Assembly (NCBI GenBank): GCA_024234955.1
Contig: JACKNK010000005.1
Span: 248,001 to 312,000, forward strand
Source of the DNA: Gammaproteobacteria bacterium
GTDB taxonomy: Bacteria > Pseudomonadota > Gammaproteobacteria > JACKNK01
DNA length: 64,000 bases
Direction of reading: 5' to 3'
The translations under genes were made by a program, and so were the position numbers. Shown in pieces: positions 52,375-62,210 of this stretch (the stretch's first letter is position 1; each line of letters starts with the position of its first letter). The notes beneath the pieces were generated by a model, which saw nothing but the letters and a program-made list of their open reading frames with translations, ran no database searches and was not told the DNA's origin.

Positions 52375-53931
52375 TCACGCGGGAAGATCGACCCCGCGTT
52401 CCAGTTCACCCTGTTTACGCAATTCGCGTTTGACGATCTTGCCCGCTGCGTTCTTCGGCAGCGCATCCAGAACCGTGAAGCGTCTGGGTACCTGATGCGG
52501 GCCAAGTCGATCGCGGCAAAAGGCACGTAACTCCGCCGAGGTCGCCGCCGCCTTCAAGGCCACGTAGGCCACCGGAATCTCGCCGTGACTCTCATGCGGG
52601 GCACCGATCACCGCCGCCTCAGACACCGCCGGGTGCTCGTAAAGCACTTCCTCGACCATGCGCGGGTATACGTTCATGCCGTTCACGATGATCATGTCCT
52701 TGATGCGATCGACGATGAAAAAGTAGCCATCGCCATCCCGCAGACCCAGATCGCCGGTACGGAACCAGTCATCCCAGAAGGACTCGGCGGTCGCCTCCGG
52801 CAGGTGCCAGTAACCTTTCATCACGTTGGCACCACGAACACAGATCTCGCCAACCTCACCATCCGCAACCGGCTTGCCATTCAGATCGCGGATCGCCATC
52901 TCCACCATCGGGATCGGCAAACCCACCGAGGCCGGTTTGCGTTCTCCTCCGATCGGGTTCAGGCAGGTCACCGGGCTGCATTCGGTGGGGCCGTCGCCCT
53001 CGTGGATCGCCAGGCCGAAACGCTGTTCGAAGGCGTTCATCAGCGCCACCGGCATCGCCGCGCCGCCGGATACGCAAAGGCGCAGAGAGCGAAGCTTGTC
53101 GGCGGACGCGTCCGGCAGATGCAGCAGCACGTTGTACATGCTCGGCACGCCCATGAACACGGTCGCCCCGACCGCCGCGATGGTGTCTGCAACCAAGCTC
53201 GCATCGAACTTGGGCACCGGGGCCAGCGCCGCGCCCCACAGCAAGGGCATGATCATGCCGACGCTGGCGGCGAAGGAGTGAAACATCGGCAACACCACCA
53301 GCAGCACATCGTCACTACGCAACTGCGTGGCCTGCGCGGCGCTCCAGGTGTCGAACGCCAGATTGCGGTGCGTCAGCATCGCTCCCTTGGGATTGCCGGT
53401 AGTCCCGGAGGTGTAAAGGATCGCCGCAAGGTCTTCGCCCGGATCGATGTCGATCTCCGGCACGCTCATCCCCTCGGCAAGACGTGTCCATTCCTCGACG
53501 CTGCCGATCGATTGCGCAAAGCCGAGCCCCAATTCGAACTCATCCAGAGCGGCAACCTTATCCCCCAGGACCGCGCTGTGAATCAGACCCTTTGCCCCGG
53601 AATCCTTGACCACATAAGCCAGCTCACGCGGGTTCTGCAGCAGATTCAACGGCACCACCACCGCGCCCGCCTTGACGATGCCGAAATAGGCCACCGCAAA
53701 CTCCGGCCCATTGATGCCGTAAAGGGCGACCCGATCACCTTTGACGATACCTTTGCCGGCGAGCCAGGCCGCAACCCGATCGCCATATGCATCAAACTGG
53801 CGCGCACTCAGCGAGGCACTCCCTGCCGCGATCACTGCCTGCTCCGGCCCTCGCCGACAGCGGGCGCGCAAAATGGCGGGGAGGGAATCGCTCAACGGCG
53901 GATTGGCGGCATCCGAAATCAAGACAGGCAT
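52375..53931 (-). CDS. Long-chain fatty acid-CoA ligase-like AMP-binding enzyme
   Basis: 518 residues of the ANL adenylating family. The P-loop is LYTSGTTGNPKGAMLTH (about residues 170-186), GDGPTECSPV the A5 region, WFRTGDLGLRDGDGYFFIVD the A7-A8 region, and PKNAAGKIVKREL the C-terminal Lys. It activates a carboxylic acid to acyl-AMP and acyl-CoA. Similar to long-chain ligases, but the acid is not determined by sequence. Alone in its unit, convergent with the YejA-like gene. Confidence 0.85.
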   Translation of the reverse strand: MPVLISDAANPPLSDSLPAILRARCRRGPEQAVIAAGSASLSARQFDAYGDRVAAWLAGKGIVKGDRVALYGINGPEFAVAYFGIVKAGAVVVPLNLLQNPRELAYVVKDSGAKGLIHSAVLGDKVAALDEFELGLGFAQSIGSVEEWTRLAEGMSVPEIDIDPGEDLAAILYTSGTTGNPKGAMLTHRNLAFDTWSAAQATQLRSDDVLLVVLPMFHSFAASVGMIMPLLWGAALAPVPKFDASLVADTIAAVGATVFMGVPSMYNVLLHLPDASADKLRSLRLCVSGGAAMPVALMNAFEQRFGLAIHEGDGPTECSPVTCLNPIGGERKPASVGLPIPMVEMAIRDLNGKPVADGEVGEICVRGANVMKGYWHLPEATAESFWDDWFRTGDLGLRDGDGYFFIVDRIKDMIIVNGMNVYPRMVEEVLYEHPAVSEAAVIGAPHESHGEIPVAYVALKAAATSAELRAFCRDRLGPHQVPRRFTVLDALPKNAAGKIVKRELRKQGELERGVDLPA

Positions 53932-54041
53932 CGCTGATCACCTTGTTTTGCTGACGTGGTTTGACCGGGGACCATACGCAAGCGGCCGCGACGCGAACAA
54001 GTATGAAACCGGTCACGCAGGTCAAAGCCACTGGAGAAATG

Positions 54042-54063
54042 AAAAAGGCCCCGAAGGGCCTTT
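54042..54063 (-). terminator. Terminator after pnp
   Basis: An 8-bp stem (54063-54056 with 54051-54044) with a TTCG loop on the minus strand, a very stable tetraloop, followed by T-rich sequence, 33 bases past the pnp stop. Confidence 0.85.
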
Positions 54064-54096
54064 CTCTTGACGCAGTTCAACGATCCCCGATCCGGC

Positions 54097-56187
54097 TTAC
54101 TCGCCTTCGGCGATGGCCTTCATCGACAGACGGATACGACCTTGCTTGTCGATCTCCAGAACCTTGACGCGAACCACGTCACCCTCGGACAGCTTGTCGC
54201 TGACCTGGGCCACACGCTCGTCGGAGATCTGCGAGATATGTACCAGACCGTCGCGGCCCGGGAGGATGGTGACAAACGCGCCGAAATCCATGATCTTGGC
54301 GACCTTGCCTTCGTAGATGGTGCCGACTTCAACCTCGGCGACAATCTCTTCGATGCGCTTGCGGGCGGCATCGGAGGCAGACTTGTCGGCAGAGGCGAGC
54401 TTCACGGTGCCATCGTCAGACAGATCGATGGAGGCGCCGGTCTCCTCGGTGATGGAGCGGATGGTGGCGCCGCCCTTGCCGATGACATCGCGGATCTTTT
54501 CCGGGTTGATCTTGAAGGTAGTGATGCGTGGGGCATATTCCGACATCTCGGTACGCGGGCCGGTGATCGCCTTGGCCATCTCGCCGAGGATGTGCAGACG
54601 ACCGTCCTTGGCCTGCGCCAGCGCGGTCTCCATGATCTCGCGGGTGATGCCATCGATCTTGATGTCCATCTGCAGCGCGTTGACGCCGTCGGCGGTGCCC
54701 GCGACCTTGAAGTCCATGTCGCCGAGGTGATCCTCGTCGCCCATGATGTCGGTCAGCACTGCGTAATCGTCGCCTTCCTTGATCAGGCCCATCGCGACAC
54801 CCGCGACCGGGGCCTTGGTCGGCACGCCGGCATCCATCAGCGACAGCGAGGTGCCGCACACGGAAGCCATCGAGGAGGAACCGTTGGACTCGGTGATCTC
54901 GGAGACCACGCGCACTGCGTACGGGAATTCTTCCTGGCTCGGCATCACCGCCAGCACGCCGCGCTTGGCGAGACGACCGTGGCCGATCTCACGACGCTTC
55001 GGGCTGCCGACACGGCCGGTCTCGCCGACGCAGTACGGCGGGAAGTTGTAGTGCAGCATGAACGGGTCCTTACGTTCCCCTTCCAGCGCATCGATGATCT
55101 GCGCGTCGCGCGTGGTGCCCAGGGTGGTCACGACCAGCGCCTGGGTCTCGCCACGGGTGAACAGCGCGGAACCGTGGGTACGCGGCAGCACGCCGGTACG
55201 GATGGTGATCGGGCGCACGGTCTTGGTGTCGCGACCGTCGATACGGGCCGCGCCGGACAGGATGCGACCGCGCACGGTCTTCTTCTCCAGCTTCTCGACC
55301 GCGCCAACCACGGTAGCGGCGTCCCACTGCGCGTCGTCGCCGGCAGACAACTGCTCCGCAACGGACGAACGGATCTCGTTCAGACGGGCATAGCGATCCA
55401 TCTTGTCGGCAATCTGGTAAGCGGCGATGACGTCGTCCTTGCAAGCGGACTCAACCGCCGCAACCAGGGCCTCATCGACGGCCGGAACCGACCATTCCAT
55501 GCACGGCTTGTTGACCTCGGCGGCCATCTCACGGATTGCCGCGATCGCCGCCTTGGACTGCTCGTGGCCGAACATGACTGCGCCCAGCATCACGTCTTCC
55601 GGCAACTCCTTGGCCTCGGACTCGACCATCAATACGGCCTTCTCAGTGCCAGCGACGACCAGGTCGAGCTGGGACTCGGCAAGCACCGAGCGCGACGGGT
55701 TCAACACGTATTCGCCATTCACATAACCGACCCGACAGGCACCGACCGGCCCGTTGAACGGCAGACCCGCGACCGAAAGCGCCGCAGAGACACCGATCAT
55801 GGTGGGAATTTCCGGATCCACCTCCTTATTCACCGACAACACCGTGGCGATGACCTGGACTTCATTGGTGAAGCCCTTCGGGAACAGCGGACGCACCGGA
55901 CGATCGCACAGACGGGCGGTCAGGATTTCAGTCTCGCTTGGACGCCCTTCGCGGCGGAAGAAGCCGCCCGGGATACGACCCGCAGCGAACGCCTTTTCCT
56001 GATAGTCGATGGTCAGCGGGAAGAAGTCGCGACCAGGATCGGCACGCTTCGACGCCACCACGGTGACCAGCACCACGGTATCCGCCATGTCCACCATGAC
56101 GGCGCCATCGGCTTGGCGGGCGATTTCCCCGGTTTCCAGGCTTACGGCGTGTTCGCCGAACTGAAAGGTTTTCTTGATGGCAGCCAC
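54097..56187 (-). CDS. pnp: Polyribonucleotide nucleotidyltransferase (PNPase)
   Basis: 696 residues. Two RNase PH domains (FGEHAVSLETGEIARQADGA; GVLPRTHGSALFTRGETQAL), the catalytic second domain with SDIMGDEDHLGDMDFKVAGT-like TDIMGDEDHLGDMDFKVAG, then KH (RDVIGKGGATIRSI) and S1 (GTIYEGKVAKIMDFGAFV). It degrades RNA from the 3' end by phosphorolysis within the degradosome. Downstream of rpsO with 54 bases between. Confidence 0.97.
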   Translation of the reverse strand: MAAIKKTFQFGEHAVSLETGEIARQADGAVMVDMADTVVLVTVVASKRADPGRDFFPLTIDYQEKAFAAGRIPGGFFRREGRPSETEILTARLCDRPVRPLFPKGFTNEVQVIATVLSVNKEVDPEIPTMIGVSAALSVAGLPFNGPVGACRVGYVNGEYVLNPSRSVLAESQLDLVVAGTEKAVLMVESEAKELPEDVMLGAVMFGHEQSKAAIAAIREMAAEVNKPCMEWSVPAVDEALVAAVESACKDDVIAAYQIADKMDRYARLNEIRSSVAEQLSAGDDAQWDAATVVGAVEKLEKKTVRGRILSGAARIDGRDTKTVRPITIRTGVLPRTHGSALFTRGETQALVVTTLGTTRDAQIIDALEGERKDPFMLHYNFPPYCVGETGRVGSPKRREIGHGRLAKRGVLAVMPSQEEFPYAVRVVSEITESNGSSSMASVCGTSLSLMDAGVPTKAPVAGVAMGLIKEGDDYAVLTDIMGDEDHLGDMDFKVAGTADGVNALQMDIKIDGITREIMETALAQAKDGRLHILGEMAKAITGPRTEMSEYAPRITTFKINPEKIRDVIGKGGATIRSITEETGASIDLSDDGTVKLASADKSASDAARKRIEEIVAEVEVGTIYEGKVAKIMDFGAFVTILPGRDGLVHISQISDERVAQVSDKLSEGDVVRVKVLEIDKQGRIRLSMKAIAEGE

Positions 56188-56241
56188 GTGATGGTCCCTT
56201 TATTGATCGAGCGAGTTAATGCGAGATAAGCGAAGCGTTGC

Positions 56242-56511
56242 TTAGCGACGCAGGCCGAGCTTGGCGATCAGGTTCTGGTACCGACCCAGATCCTTGGACT
56301 TGAGGTAGTCGAGCAGCTTGCGGCGCTGATTGACCATGCGCAGCAGACCACGGCGGGAATGGTGATCTTTCTTGTGATTGTCGAAGTGACCCATGAGGTC
56401 GTTGATGCGCGCGGTGAGCAGCGCGACCTGCACTTCGGGGGAGCCGGTGTCACCAGCACCCTGGGCATTTTCGGCCACGATCTGGGCCTTCTGTTCAGTC
56501 GTAATCGCCAT
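56242..56511 (-). CDS. rpsO: 30S ribosomal protein S15
   Basis: 89 residues, the exact length of the family. NDLMGHFDNHKKDHHSRRGL is the 16S rRNA-binding motif, LRMVNQRRKLLDYLK follows. The CGGAG ribosome site lies just upstream. rpsO-pnp is the usual order. Confidence 0.97.
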   Translation of the reverse strand: MAITTEQKAQIVAENAQGAGDTGSPEVQVALLTARINDLMGHFDNHKKDHHSRRGLLRMVNQRRKLLDYLKSKDLGRYQNLIAKLGLRR

Positions 56512-56675
56512 GATTTGATACTCCGAAAGGTTAAGGAGTGAAAAAAACCGGACCCGCTCGTTGGCGTACAGGCCCAGCGCAAAGCCGGGCATTCTACTCG
56601 GCCACATTTGGGGGAACAAGCAACAATCCCGGCCCAATCCGTCGCTCACCTCGATCAACCCATCCCGGGTGCCAT

Positions 56676-57578
56676 TCAGAGCATGTCGCGAACCAATTTC
56701 ACGAAGGCCTCGGCAACCGGATTCTGCAGATTGGAACGAGTACGCCCAATCCAGAGCGTGCGCAGGATGCGCAAGCCAACCACGCGCAGATGCACCAGAT
56801 GGCCGCTCGCCAGTCCCTCGGCTACGACGAACCGTGGCATGAAGCTGACATGTTTGCCGTGTTCGAGCATCTCGACGATGGTCTGCGTTGCGCCCACCTC
56901 CATCGCGACCTTCAATCGCGGTGCGTTGATGTCCGCCAGCGCCTTGTCGAGCGTCACCCGCACCGAGGCCATCGGCTCGCGCAATACATGATTCAACTCC
57001 GCCATCGCAGGGATGGTGATCGGGCCCTCGACGCGCGCCAAAGGATGCTCGCGCCCGCAGACCAGCAACAGCTCATCCTCCAGCCACTTCTGCGCGAGTA
57101 TGTCTGGATGATCCGGCTCGTGTTCCAAAAGACCCAGGCCGACCAGACCGGTGGCGAGCTCGGTCTGAATGTTGCGCGAATATCCGACGCTGCTATCCAA
57201 ACGGTATTCCGGATGCGCATCGGCGAAACGCAGCAGCAACTTGGGCAGCAAGTGTTCACCAATGGTCTGCGATGCGGCGAGGCGCAGACTGTTTCTCCCC
57301 TCGCTGAGATATTCCAGATCGCGAAGCAGCAGCGCCTGATGATCGAGCACCAGACGCGCAAACGCATAGACACGCTCACCCGCAAGCGTCAGCTCCAGAC
57401 GCCTGCCTTGACGGTTCATCAGCATCACGCCATAACGCGCATCCAGCGTGCGCAAGCGCTTGGTGACGGCAGGCTGCCCAACGTGCAATGCGCGCGCGGC
57501 GGGCGCCACACCACCCAGTTCCACCACCGCTTTCAAGGTTGCCAATTCAACGAGGTCGGGAAGACTTTTATATTCCAT
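56676..57578 (-). CDS. LysR-family transcriptional regulator
   Basis: 300 residues. Winged helix at the N-terminus: ATLKAVVELGGVAPAARALH, with QPAVTKRLRTLD as recognition helix. The C-terminal co-inducer domain begins at LRLAASQTIGEHLLPKLL. Divergent from the SLC13 permease gene with a 109-base gap, the common layout for a LysR regulator and its target. A palindrome covers its own start codon. The ligand is unknown; sulfate or another anion carried by the permease is a possibility. Confidence 0.9.
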   Translation of the reverse strand: MEYKSLPDLVELATLKAVVELGGVAPAARALHVGQPAVTKRLRTLDARYGVMLMNRQGRRLELTLAGERVYAFARLVLDHQALLLRDLEYLSEGRNSLRLAASQTIGEHLLPKLLLRFADAHPEYRLDSSVGYSRNIQTELATGLVGLGLLEHEPDHPDILAQKWLEDELLLVCGREHPLARVEGPITIPAMAELNHVLREPMASVRVTLDKALADINAPRLKVAMEVGATQTIVEMLEHGKHVSFMPRFVVAEGLASGHLVHLRVVGLRILRTLWIGRTRSNLQNPVAEAFVKLVRDML

Positions 57579-57587
57579 ATAGGAATA
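57571..57587. promoter_or_regulatory. LysR-type operator palindrome
   Basis: TATTCC (57571-57576), five bases ATATA, GGAATA (57582-57587): a perfect inverted repeat with T-N11-A spacing, as LysR regulators use. It overlaps the ATG of the regulator itself (57578-57576), implying autorepression, and is about 100 bases before the permease start. Confidence 0.6.
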
Positions 57588-57687
57588 TCATTACAAAATT
57601 ATTCAATTGCCTAAGCGCGCTCAAGTCGCCAGTATGCCGCGCTTTTAGTCTCTCATCGTAAAAAATGCATCCCTCAAGGACATGCCA

Positions 57688-59661
57688 ATGAGTTCCACAT
57701 CCACCGAAGCTTCCAGTGCGTCGAATCCATTGCGCAAGCAGATTGTCGCAGCCGTCGTCTTCGGCGCCCTGGCGGTCTGGCTTGCCAGCATCGTGCCCAG
57801 CGTCGAAATCGCCTGGGTTACTGCGATTTTGCTGCTGACCATTTATCTGTTCGTCTTCGAGGTCGTCGGCGTCGATGTCGCGGCAGCCTCGGTAATGGTG
57901 TTGCTTGGCCTGACATCCCTGTTCGCGCCAATCATGGGACTGGGTGCAGGCCTGGTGGACACCAACCACCTGTTCGACGGTTTCTCGTCGAATGCCGTGA
58001 TGTCCATCATCGCGGTCATGATCATCGGAGCCGGCCTCGACAAGACAGGACTGATGAGCCATGTGGCCAGTTTCATCCTGAAAATCGGCGGCACCACCGA
58101 GGCCCGCATCATCCCGATCATCTCCGGCACCGTGGGCTTCATCTCGTCGTTCATGCAGAACGTCGGTGCGGCCGCCCTGTTCCTGCCGGTGGTCTCGCGC
58201 ATCTCGGTCCGTTCCGGTCTGCCGATGTCTCGGCTTCTCATGCCGATGGGCTTCTGCGCGATTCTTGGCGGCACCGTGACCATGGTCGGTTCCTCACCGC
58301 TGATCCTGCTCAACGATTTGATCCTGACCTCGAACAAGGCCCTGCCCGAAGCACAGCAGATGGACACCTGGTCGCTGTTCTCGGTAACCCCGATCGGGCT
58401 CGCCCTGGTGGCGACCGGCATCATCTATTTCGTACTCGCCGGACGCTTCGTATTGCCGGTGAAGGACTCCTCCGGGGCCACCGCGACCAGTTCGGTCAAT
58501 TACTTCCAGCAGACCTACGGCCTGCAGATGTGCATGCGCGAAATGATCGTCCCCAAGGAAAGCGCCCTCATCGGTCAGGCGCTCTACGACGCCGAACACA
58601 GCAATAAGGTTCGCGTTGTCGCGATGCTCCGTGGGGCGGACGATCTGCGCATCGGTGCGGACAGTCTCGCCCGCGACGTCGCCTTCGAAGCAGGCAGTCG
58701 TATCGGTGTGGTCGCGACGCCGGAAAACTGCGCGCATTTCGCCGAGCAGTTCAATCTCGACTCCCGCCGCGACTTCGAAGCCTTCTCGGATGCGCTGTCT
58801 CCCAGTAAGGCGGGTATCGCCGAGCTGGTCATTCCCCCGGGTTCCGCCCTGATCGGCAAGAGCGCGCGCGATGTCTGGATGCGCAAGACCTACGGCATCT
58901 CCCTGCTCGCCCTGCACCGCCAAGGGGAGACGACCGGTGAAGGCGAGGGAGTCCGAGACCTGCCGTTCATGGCGGGTGACACCTTGATCGTCCATACCCC
59001 GTGGACCGTGCTTGCCCGTCTGGAAAACGACAGGAACTTCCTGGTCGTGACCACAGAGTATCCCCACGAGGAACTGCGTCCCAACAAGGTAGCGCCCGCC
59101 CTGGTGTTCTTCCTGATCGCGCTGACGATGGTGCTGTTTACCGATCTGCGCCTTTCCGTCGCGCTGTTGACTGGCGCACTCGGCATGATCCTGAGTGGGG
59201 TACTGAACATCGAAGAGGCTTACCGCGCGGTGTCCTGGAAGACCGTCTTCCTGCTCGCGTCGCTGATCCCGCTTGGCCTGGCAGTGGAAACCACCGGCAC
59301 CGCGAAGTGGATCGCCGAACAAGTGTTGAGCGTCGTCGGCGGCGCCCCGACCTGGGTCATCCAGGCCGCCGTCGCCGGTCTGGCCACCTTCTTCACGCTG
59401 GTGATGTCGAACGTCGGCGCGACCGTGTTGTTGGTCCCGCTGGCCGTCAACATCGCGATCGGCGTTGGCGCCAACCCGGCGGTGTTCGCGTTGACCGTGG
59501 CCATCGCCACCTCCAACTCCTTCCTGATCCCGACCCACCAGGTCAACGCGCTGATCATGGGCCCGGGCGGTTATCGCGTTCCGGACTTCATGAAGGCCGG
59601 CGGCATCATGACCGTGCTGTTCCTTATCGTTTCGCTCACCACGCTTAACGTAATTTTCTGA
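57688..59661 (+). CDS. SLC13-family anion permease with two RCK_C domains
   Basis: 657 residues, about 12 membrane spans. Two repeats carry the SLC13/DASS-type motifs FMQNVGAAALFLPVV and ALTVAIATSNSFLIPTHQVN. Between them two RCK_C (TrkA-C) domains, MREMIVPKESALIGQALYD and VIPPGSALIGKSARDVWMRK, would bind a regulator. ATG 57688 lies seven bases after AAGGA; ATG 57682 is too close to it. Such proteins carry sulfate, dicarboxylates or other anions with sodium; the substrate is unknown. Confidence 0.87.
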   Translation: MSSTSTEASSASNPLRKQIVAAVVFGALAVWLASIVPSVEIAWVTAILLLTIYLFVFEVVGVDVAAASVMVLLGLTSLFAPIMGLGAGLVDTNHLFDGFSSNAVMSIIAVMIIGAGLDKTGLMSHVASFILKIGGTTEARIIPIISGTVGFISSFMQNVGAAALFLPVVSRISVRSGLPMSRLLMPMGFCAILGGTVTMVGSSPLILLNDLILTSNKALPEAQQMDTWSLFSVTPIGLALVATGIIYFVLAGRFVLPVKDSSGATATSSVNYFQQTYGLQMCMREMIVPKESALIGQALYDAEHSNKVRVVAMLRGADDLRIGADSLARDVAFEAGSRIGVVATPENCAHFAEQFNLDSRRDFEAFSDALSPSKAGIAELVIPPGSALIGKSARDVWMRKTYGISLLALHRQGETTGEGEGVRDLPFMAGDTLIVHTPWTVLARLENDRNFLVVTTEYPHEELRPNKVAPALVFFLIALTMVLFTDLRLSVALLTGALGMILSGVLNIEEAYRAVSWKTVFLLASLIPLGLAVETTGTAKWIAEQVLSVVGGAPTWVIQAAVAGLATFFTLVMSNVGATVLLVPLAVNIAIGVGANPAVFALTVAIATSNSFLIPTHQVNALIMGPGGYRVPDFMKAGGIMTVLFLIVSLTTLNVIF

Positions 59662-59685
59662 TCCTCCAACCGGTAATCAGAAACC

Positions 59686-59729
59686 AAACCCCGGCCGTGT
59701 CGCCGAATCGGCGATGCGGTCGGGGTTTT
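59686..59729 (+). terminator. Terminator after the SLC13 gene
   Basis: AAACCCCG at the left pairs with CGGGGTTT at the right, and within it TCGCC/GGCGA forms an inner stem; the outer arm ends in TTTT. It separates the permease from nhaD, 33 bases before the latter's ATG. Confidence 0.7.
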
Positions 59730-59762
59730 GCCATCCAACATCAACCACGGTGTGCTCACGCC

Positions 59763-61166
59763 ATGTCCCTGCGTAATTCGATTCTTGCCCTTACGGCATT
59801 CCTCTTCCCAACCCTGGCGGCTGCGTCCGGCAGCGAACCGATGGACCTGACCGGTGCTGGCGTCGGTCTGTTCTCGCTGGCCCTGTTCGGCATCGCCTAT
59901 CTGCTCGTGATGGCCGAAGAGTTCACCCATCTGCGCAAGTCCAAGCCGGTGATCATCGCGGCAGGCGTGATATGGGGTGCGATCGCCTGGACCTATCAGT
60001 CCCACGGCGGTTCGGACCTTCCGGAGCACGCGTTCCGTCACAACCTGCTTGAATACGCCGAGCTGATGTTGTTCCTGCTGGTAGCGATGACCTACATAAA
60101 TGCCATGGAAGAACGCCGCGTATTCGATGCCCTGCGGGCGTTCCTGATTCGCGCCGGCCTGGGTTTTCGGGCGCTGTTCTGGGTCACCGGCACCCTCGCG
60201 TTTTTCATCTCTCCGGTCGCCGACAATCTGACCACCGCCCTGCTGATGTGTGCCGTGGTCCTCGCGGTCGGCGGCGACAATCCCCGCTTCGTGACCCTGG
60301 CCTGCATCAATATCGTCGTTGGCGCCAATGCCGGTGGCGCATTCAGCCCGTTTGGCGACATCACCACGCTGATGGTCTGGCAGAAGGGCATGGTGCAGTT
60401 CTGGGGCTTCTTTGCGCTGTTCCTACCCGCCGTCGTCAACTTCCTGGTCCCCGCCGCACTCATGCATTTTGCCGTGCCCAACGAGCAGCCGACCGCATCC
60501 GGGGACGCCGTGGAGATGATGCGTGGCGCACGCCGCATCATCGTGCTGTTCCTGGTCACCATCATGACCGCCGTGTCGTTCCATAACTTCCTGCACATGC
60601 CACCGGTGCTGGGCATGCTGACCGGCCTGGGCTACCTGCAGTTCTTCGGTTTCTATCTGAAGAAGACCGCGCATCGGCAGCACAACCGTCCGGACAATGC
60701 CGAACACGACGGTCGGCTCGGCGATGTCTCGGCGTTCGACGTGTTTCAACCCGTCGCCCGCGCCGAGTGGGACACCCTGCTGTTCTTCTATGGCGTGGTC
60801 GCCTGCGTCGGCGGTCTTGGTTTCCTGGGCTACCTGAACCTGGCTTCCGCGATGATGTACAACGACTGGGGCCCGACCACCGCCAACATTGCGGTCGGCT
60901 TGCTCTCCGCCATTGTCGACAACATCCCGGTGATGTTTGCGGTACTGACCATGAACCCGGACATGTCCACCGGTCAGTGGCTGCTGGTAACCCTGACGGC
61001 CGGCGTCGGCGGCTCGCTGCTGTCCATCGGCTCCGCCGCCGGCGTCGCATTGATGGGTCAGGCCCGTGGCAAATACACCTTCTTCGGGCATCTCAAGTGG
61101 ACCCCGGCAATTGCCGCCGGATACATAGCCAGCATTTACGCCCACATCGCGTTGAACGGCCTCTGA
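59763..61166 (+). CDS. nhaD: Sodium:proton antiporter NhaD
   Basis: 467 residues with about 12-13 spans. SPVADNLTTALLMCAVVLAV and GGDNPRFVTLACINIVVGAN with AGGAFSPFGDITTLMVWQKG are the ion-transport signature; NIPVMFAVLTMNPDM and GVGGSLLSIGSAAGVALMGQ are the second half. It extrudes Na+ or Li+ at alkaline pH and suggests a saline or alkaline habitat. The first residues (SILALTAFLFPTLAAAS) are a signal or first span; ATG 59763 starts there. Confidence 0.93.
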   Translation: MSLRNSILALTAFLFPTLAAASGSEPMDLTGAGVGLFSLALFGIAYLLVMAEEFTHLRKSKPVIIAAGVIWGAIAWTYQSHGGSDLPEHAFRHNLLEYAELMLFLLVAMTYINAMEERRVFDALRAFLIRAGLGFRALFWVTGTLAFFISPVADNLTTALLMCAVVLAVGGDNPRFVTLACINIVVGANAGGAFSPFGDITTLMVWQKGMVQFWGFFALFLPAVVNFLVPAALMHFAVPNEQPTASGDAVEMMRGARRIIVLFLVTIMTAVSFHNFLHMPPVLGMLTGLGYLQFFGFYLKKTAHRQHNRPDNAEHDGRLGDVSAFDVFQPVARAEWDTLLFFYGVVACVGGLGFLGYLNLASAMMYNDWGPTTANIAVGLLSAIVDNIPVMFAVLTMNPDMSTGQWLLVTLTAGVGGSLLSIGSAAGVALMGQARGKYTFFGHLKWTPAIAAGYIASIYAHIALNGL

Positions 61167-61195
61167 TAGCGGATCGCCGCATACAACGGAGTAAC

Positions 61196-61224
61196 GAGAA
61201 AGCCGCCTCAAGGGCGGCTTTCTC
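61196..61224. terminator. Bidirectional terminator between nhaD and pstB
   Basis: GAGAAAGCCGCC (61196-61207) pairs perfectly with GGCGGCTTTCTC (61213-61224). T-rich on the right, A-rich on the left, so it can end both converging transcripts. The next 80 bases up to the pstB stop hold no gene. Confidence 0.8.
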
Positions 61225-61302
61225 ATGTATTCGCCTCACTGGATCAACCAAGAAGGAACACTCGATCCGATCCGGCAAATACAGACGATCTGGCGGTCGC
61301 GT

Positions 61303-62172
61303 TTAACCGAAGCGTCCGGTGATGTAATCCTCTGTCAGCTTGTGCGACGGATTGGTAAATATCTCTTCGGTCGGCCCCACTTCCACCAAGTCACCGAGGT
61401 GAAAATAGGCGGTACGCTGGGAAACGCGCGCCGCCTGCTGCATGGAGTGGGTCACGATCGCAATCGTAAAGTTCGAACGCAGTTCGTCGATCAACTCCTC
61501 AATGCGTGCGGTGGCGATCGGATCGAGTGCCGAACATGGCTCATCCATCAGGATCACCTCCGGCGACACCGCGATCGCGCGGGCAATACACAGGCGCTGC
61601 TGCTGACCTCCGGAAAGCCCCGTCCCCGGCTGATCCAGACGATCCTTGACCTCCTCCCACAGACCCGCCTTCTGCAAGCTGCCCTGCACGATCTCGTCGA
61701 GATCGGTGCGATTGTTCGACAGCCCGTGAATGCGCGGCCCGTAAGCGATGTTGTCGTAGATCGATTTCGGGAATGGATTCGGCTTCTGGAACACCATGCC
61801 GACCTGGGCACGCAGCGGGACCACATCGACGCTCTTGTCGTAGATGTCCTGATCGTCGATGCGGATCTGACCCTGGACACGGCAAATATCGATGGTGTCG
61901 TTCATGCGGTTCAGGCAACGCAGGAACGTCGATTTACCGCAGCCGGACGGCCCGATCATCGCGATTACCTCATTCTTGCCAATATCCAGCGACACATCGT
62001 GGATGGCGTGCTTTTCACCGTAATAGACATTGACGTTTCGGCAGGTCATGCGTGCGTCTTCGCGCGCGAGCAGAGGGGTGCCGACGGCGTCGCGGACCGG
62101 CGCGAGAACGCCATTCTCAATGGTGCTTTCGGGGCTCATCACGGCCTCTGACGTATTCATGGCGATTTCCAT
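61303..62172 (-). CDS. pstB: Phosphate ABC transporter ATPase
   Basis: 289 residues. Walker A GPSGCGKSTFLRCLNRMND, Q-loop FQKPNPFPKSIYDN, signature LSGGQQQR, Walker B VILMDEPCSALDP, H-loop VTHSMQQAARVS. The PNPFPKSI motif is typical of PstB. The first 40 residues are a non-conserved extension, so the start could be further in. Last gene of pstC-pstA-pstB. Confidence 0.96.
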   Translation of the reverse strand: MEIAMNTSEAVMSPESTIENGVLAPVRDAVGTPLLAREDARMTCRNVNVYYGEKHAIHDVSLDIGKNEVIAMIGPSGCGKSTFLRCLNRMNDTIDICRVQGQIRIDDQDIYDKSVDVVPLRAQVGMVFQKPNPFPKSIYDNIAYGPRIHGLSNNRTDLDEIVQGSLQKAGLWEEVKDRLDQPGTGLSGGQQQRLCIARAIAVSPEVILMDEPCSALDPIATARIEELIDELRSNFTIAIVTHSMQQAARVSQRTAYFHLGDLVEVGPTEEIFTNPSHKLTEDYITGRFG

Positions 62173-62210
62173 GGTTTCAACTCGAAATAAAGAATCGGAT
62201 GCGACGTTGG

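Noticed and set aside
54067..56229. 720-codon open frame opposite pnp
   Set aside because: Antisense of pnp, rich in His/Gly/Asp with no recognisable domain.
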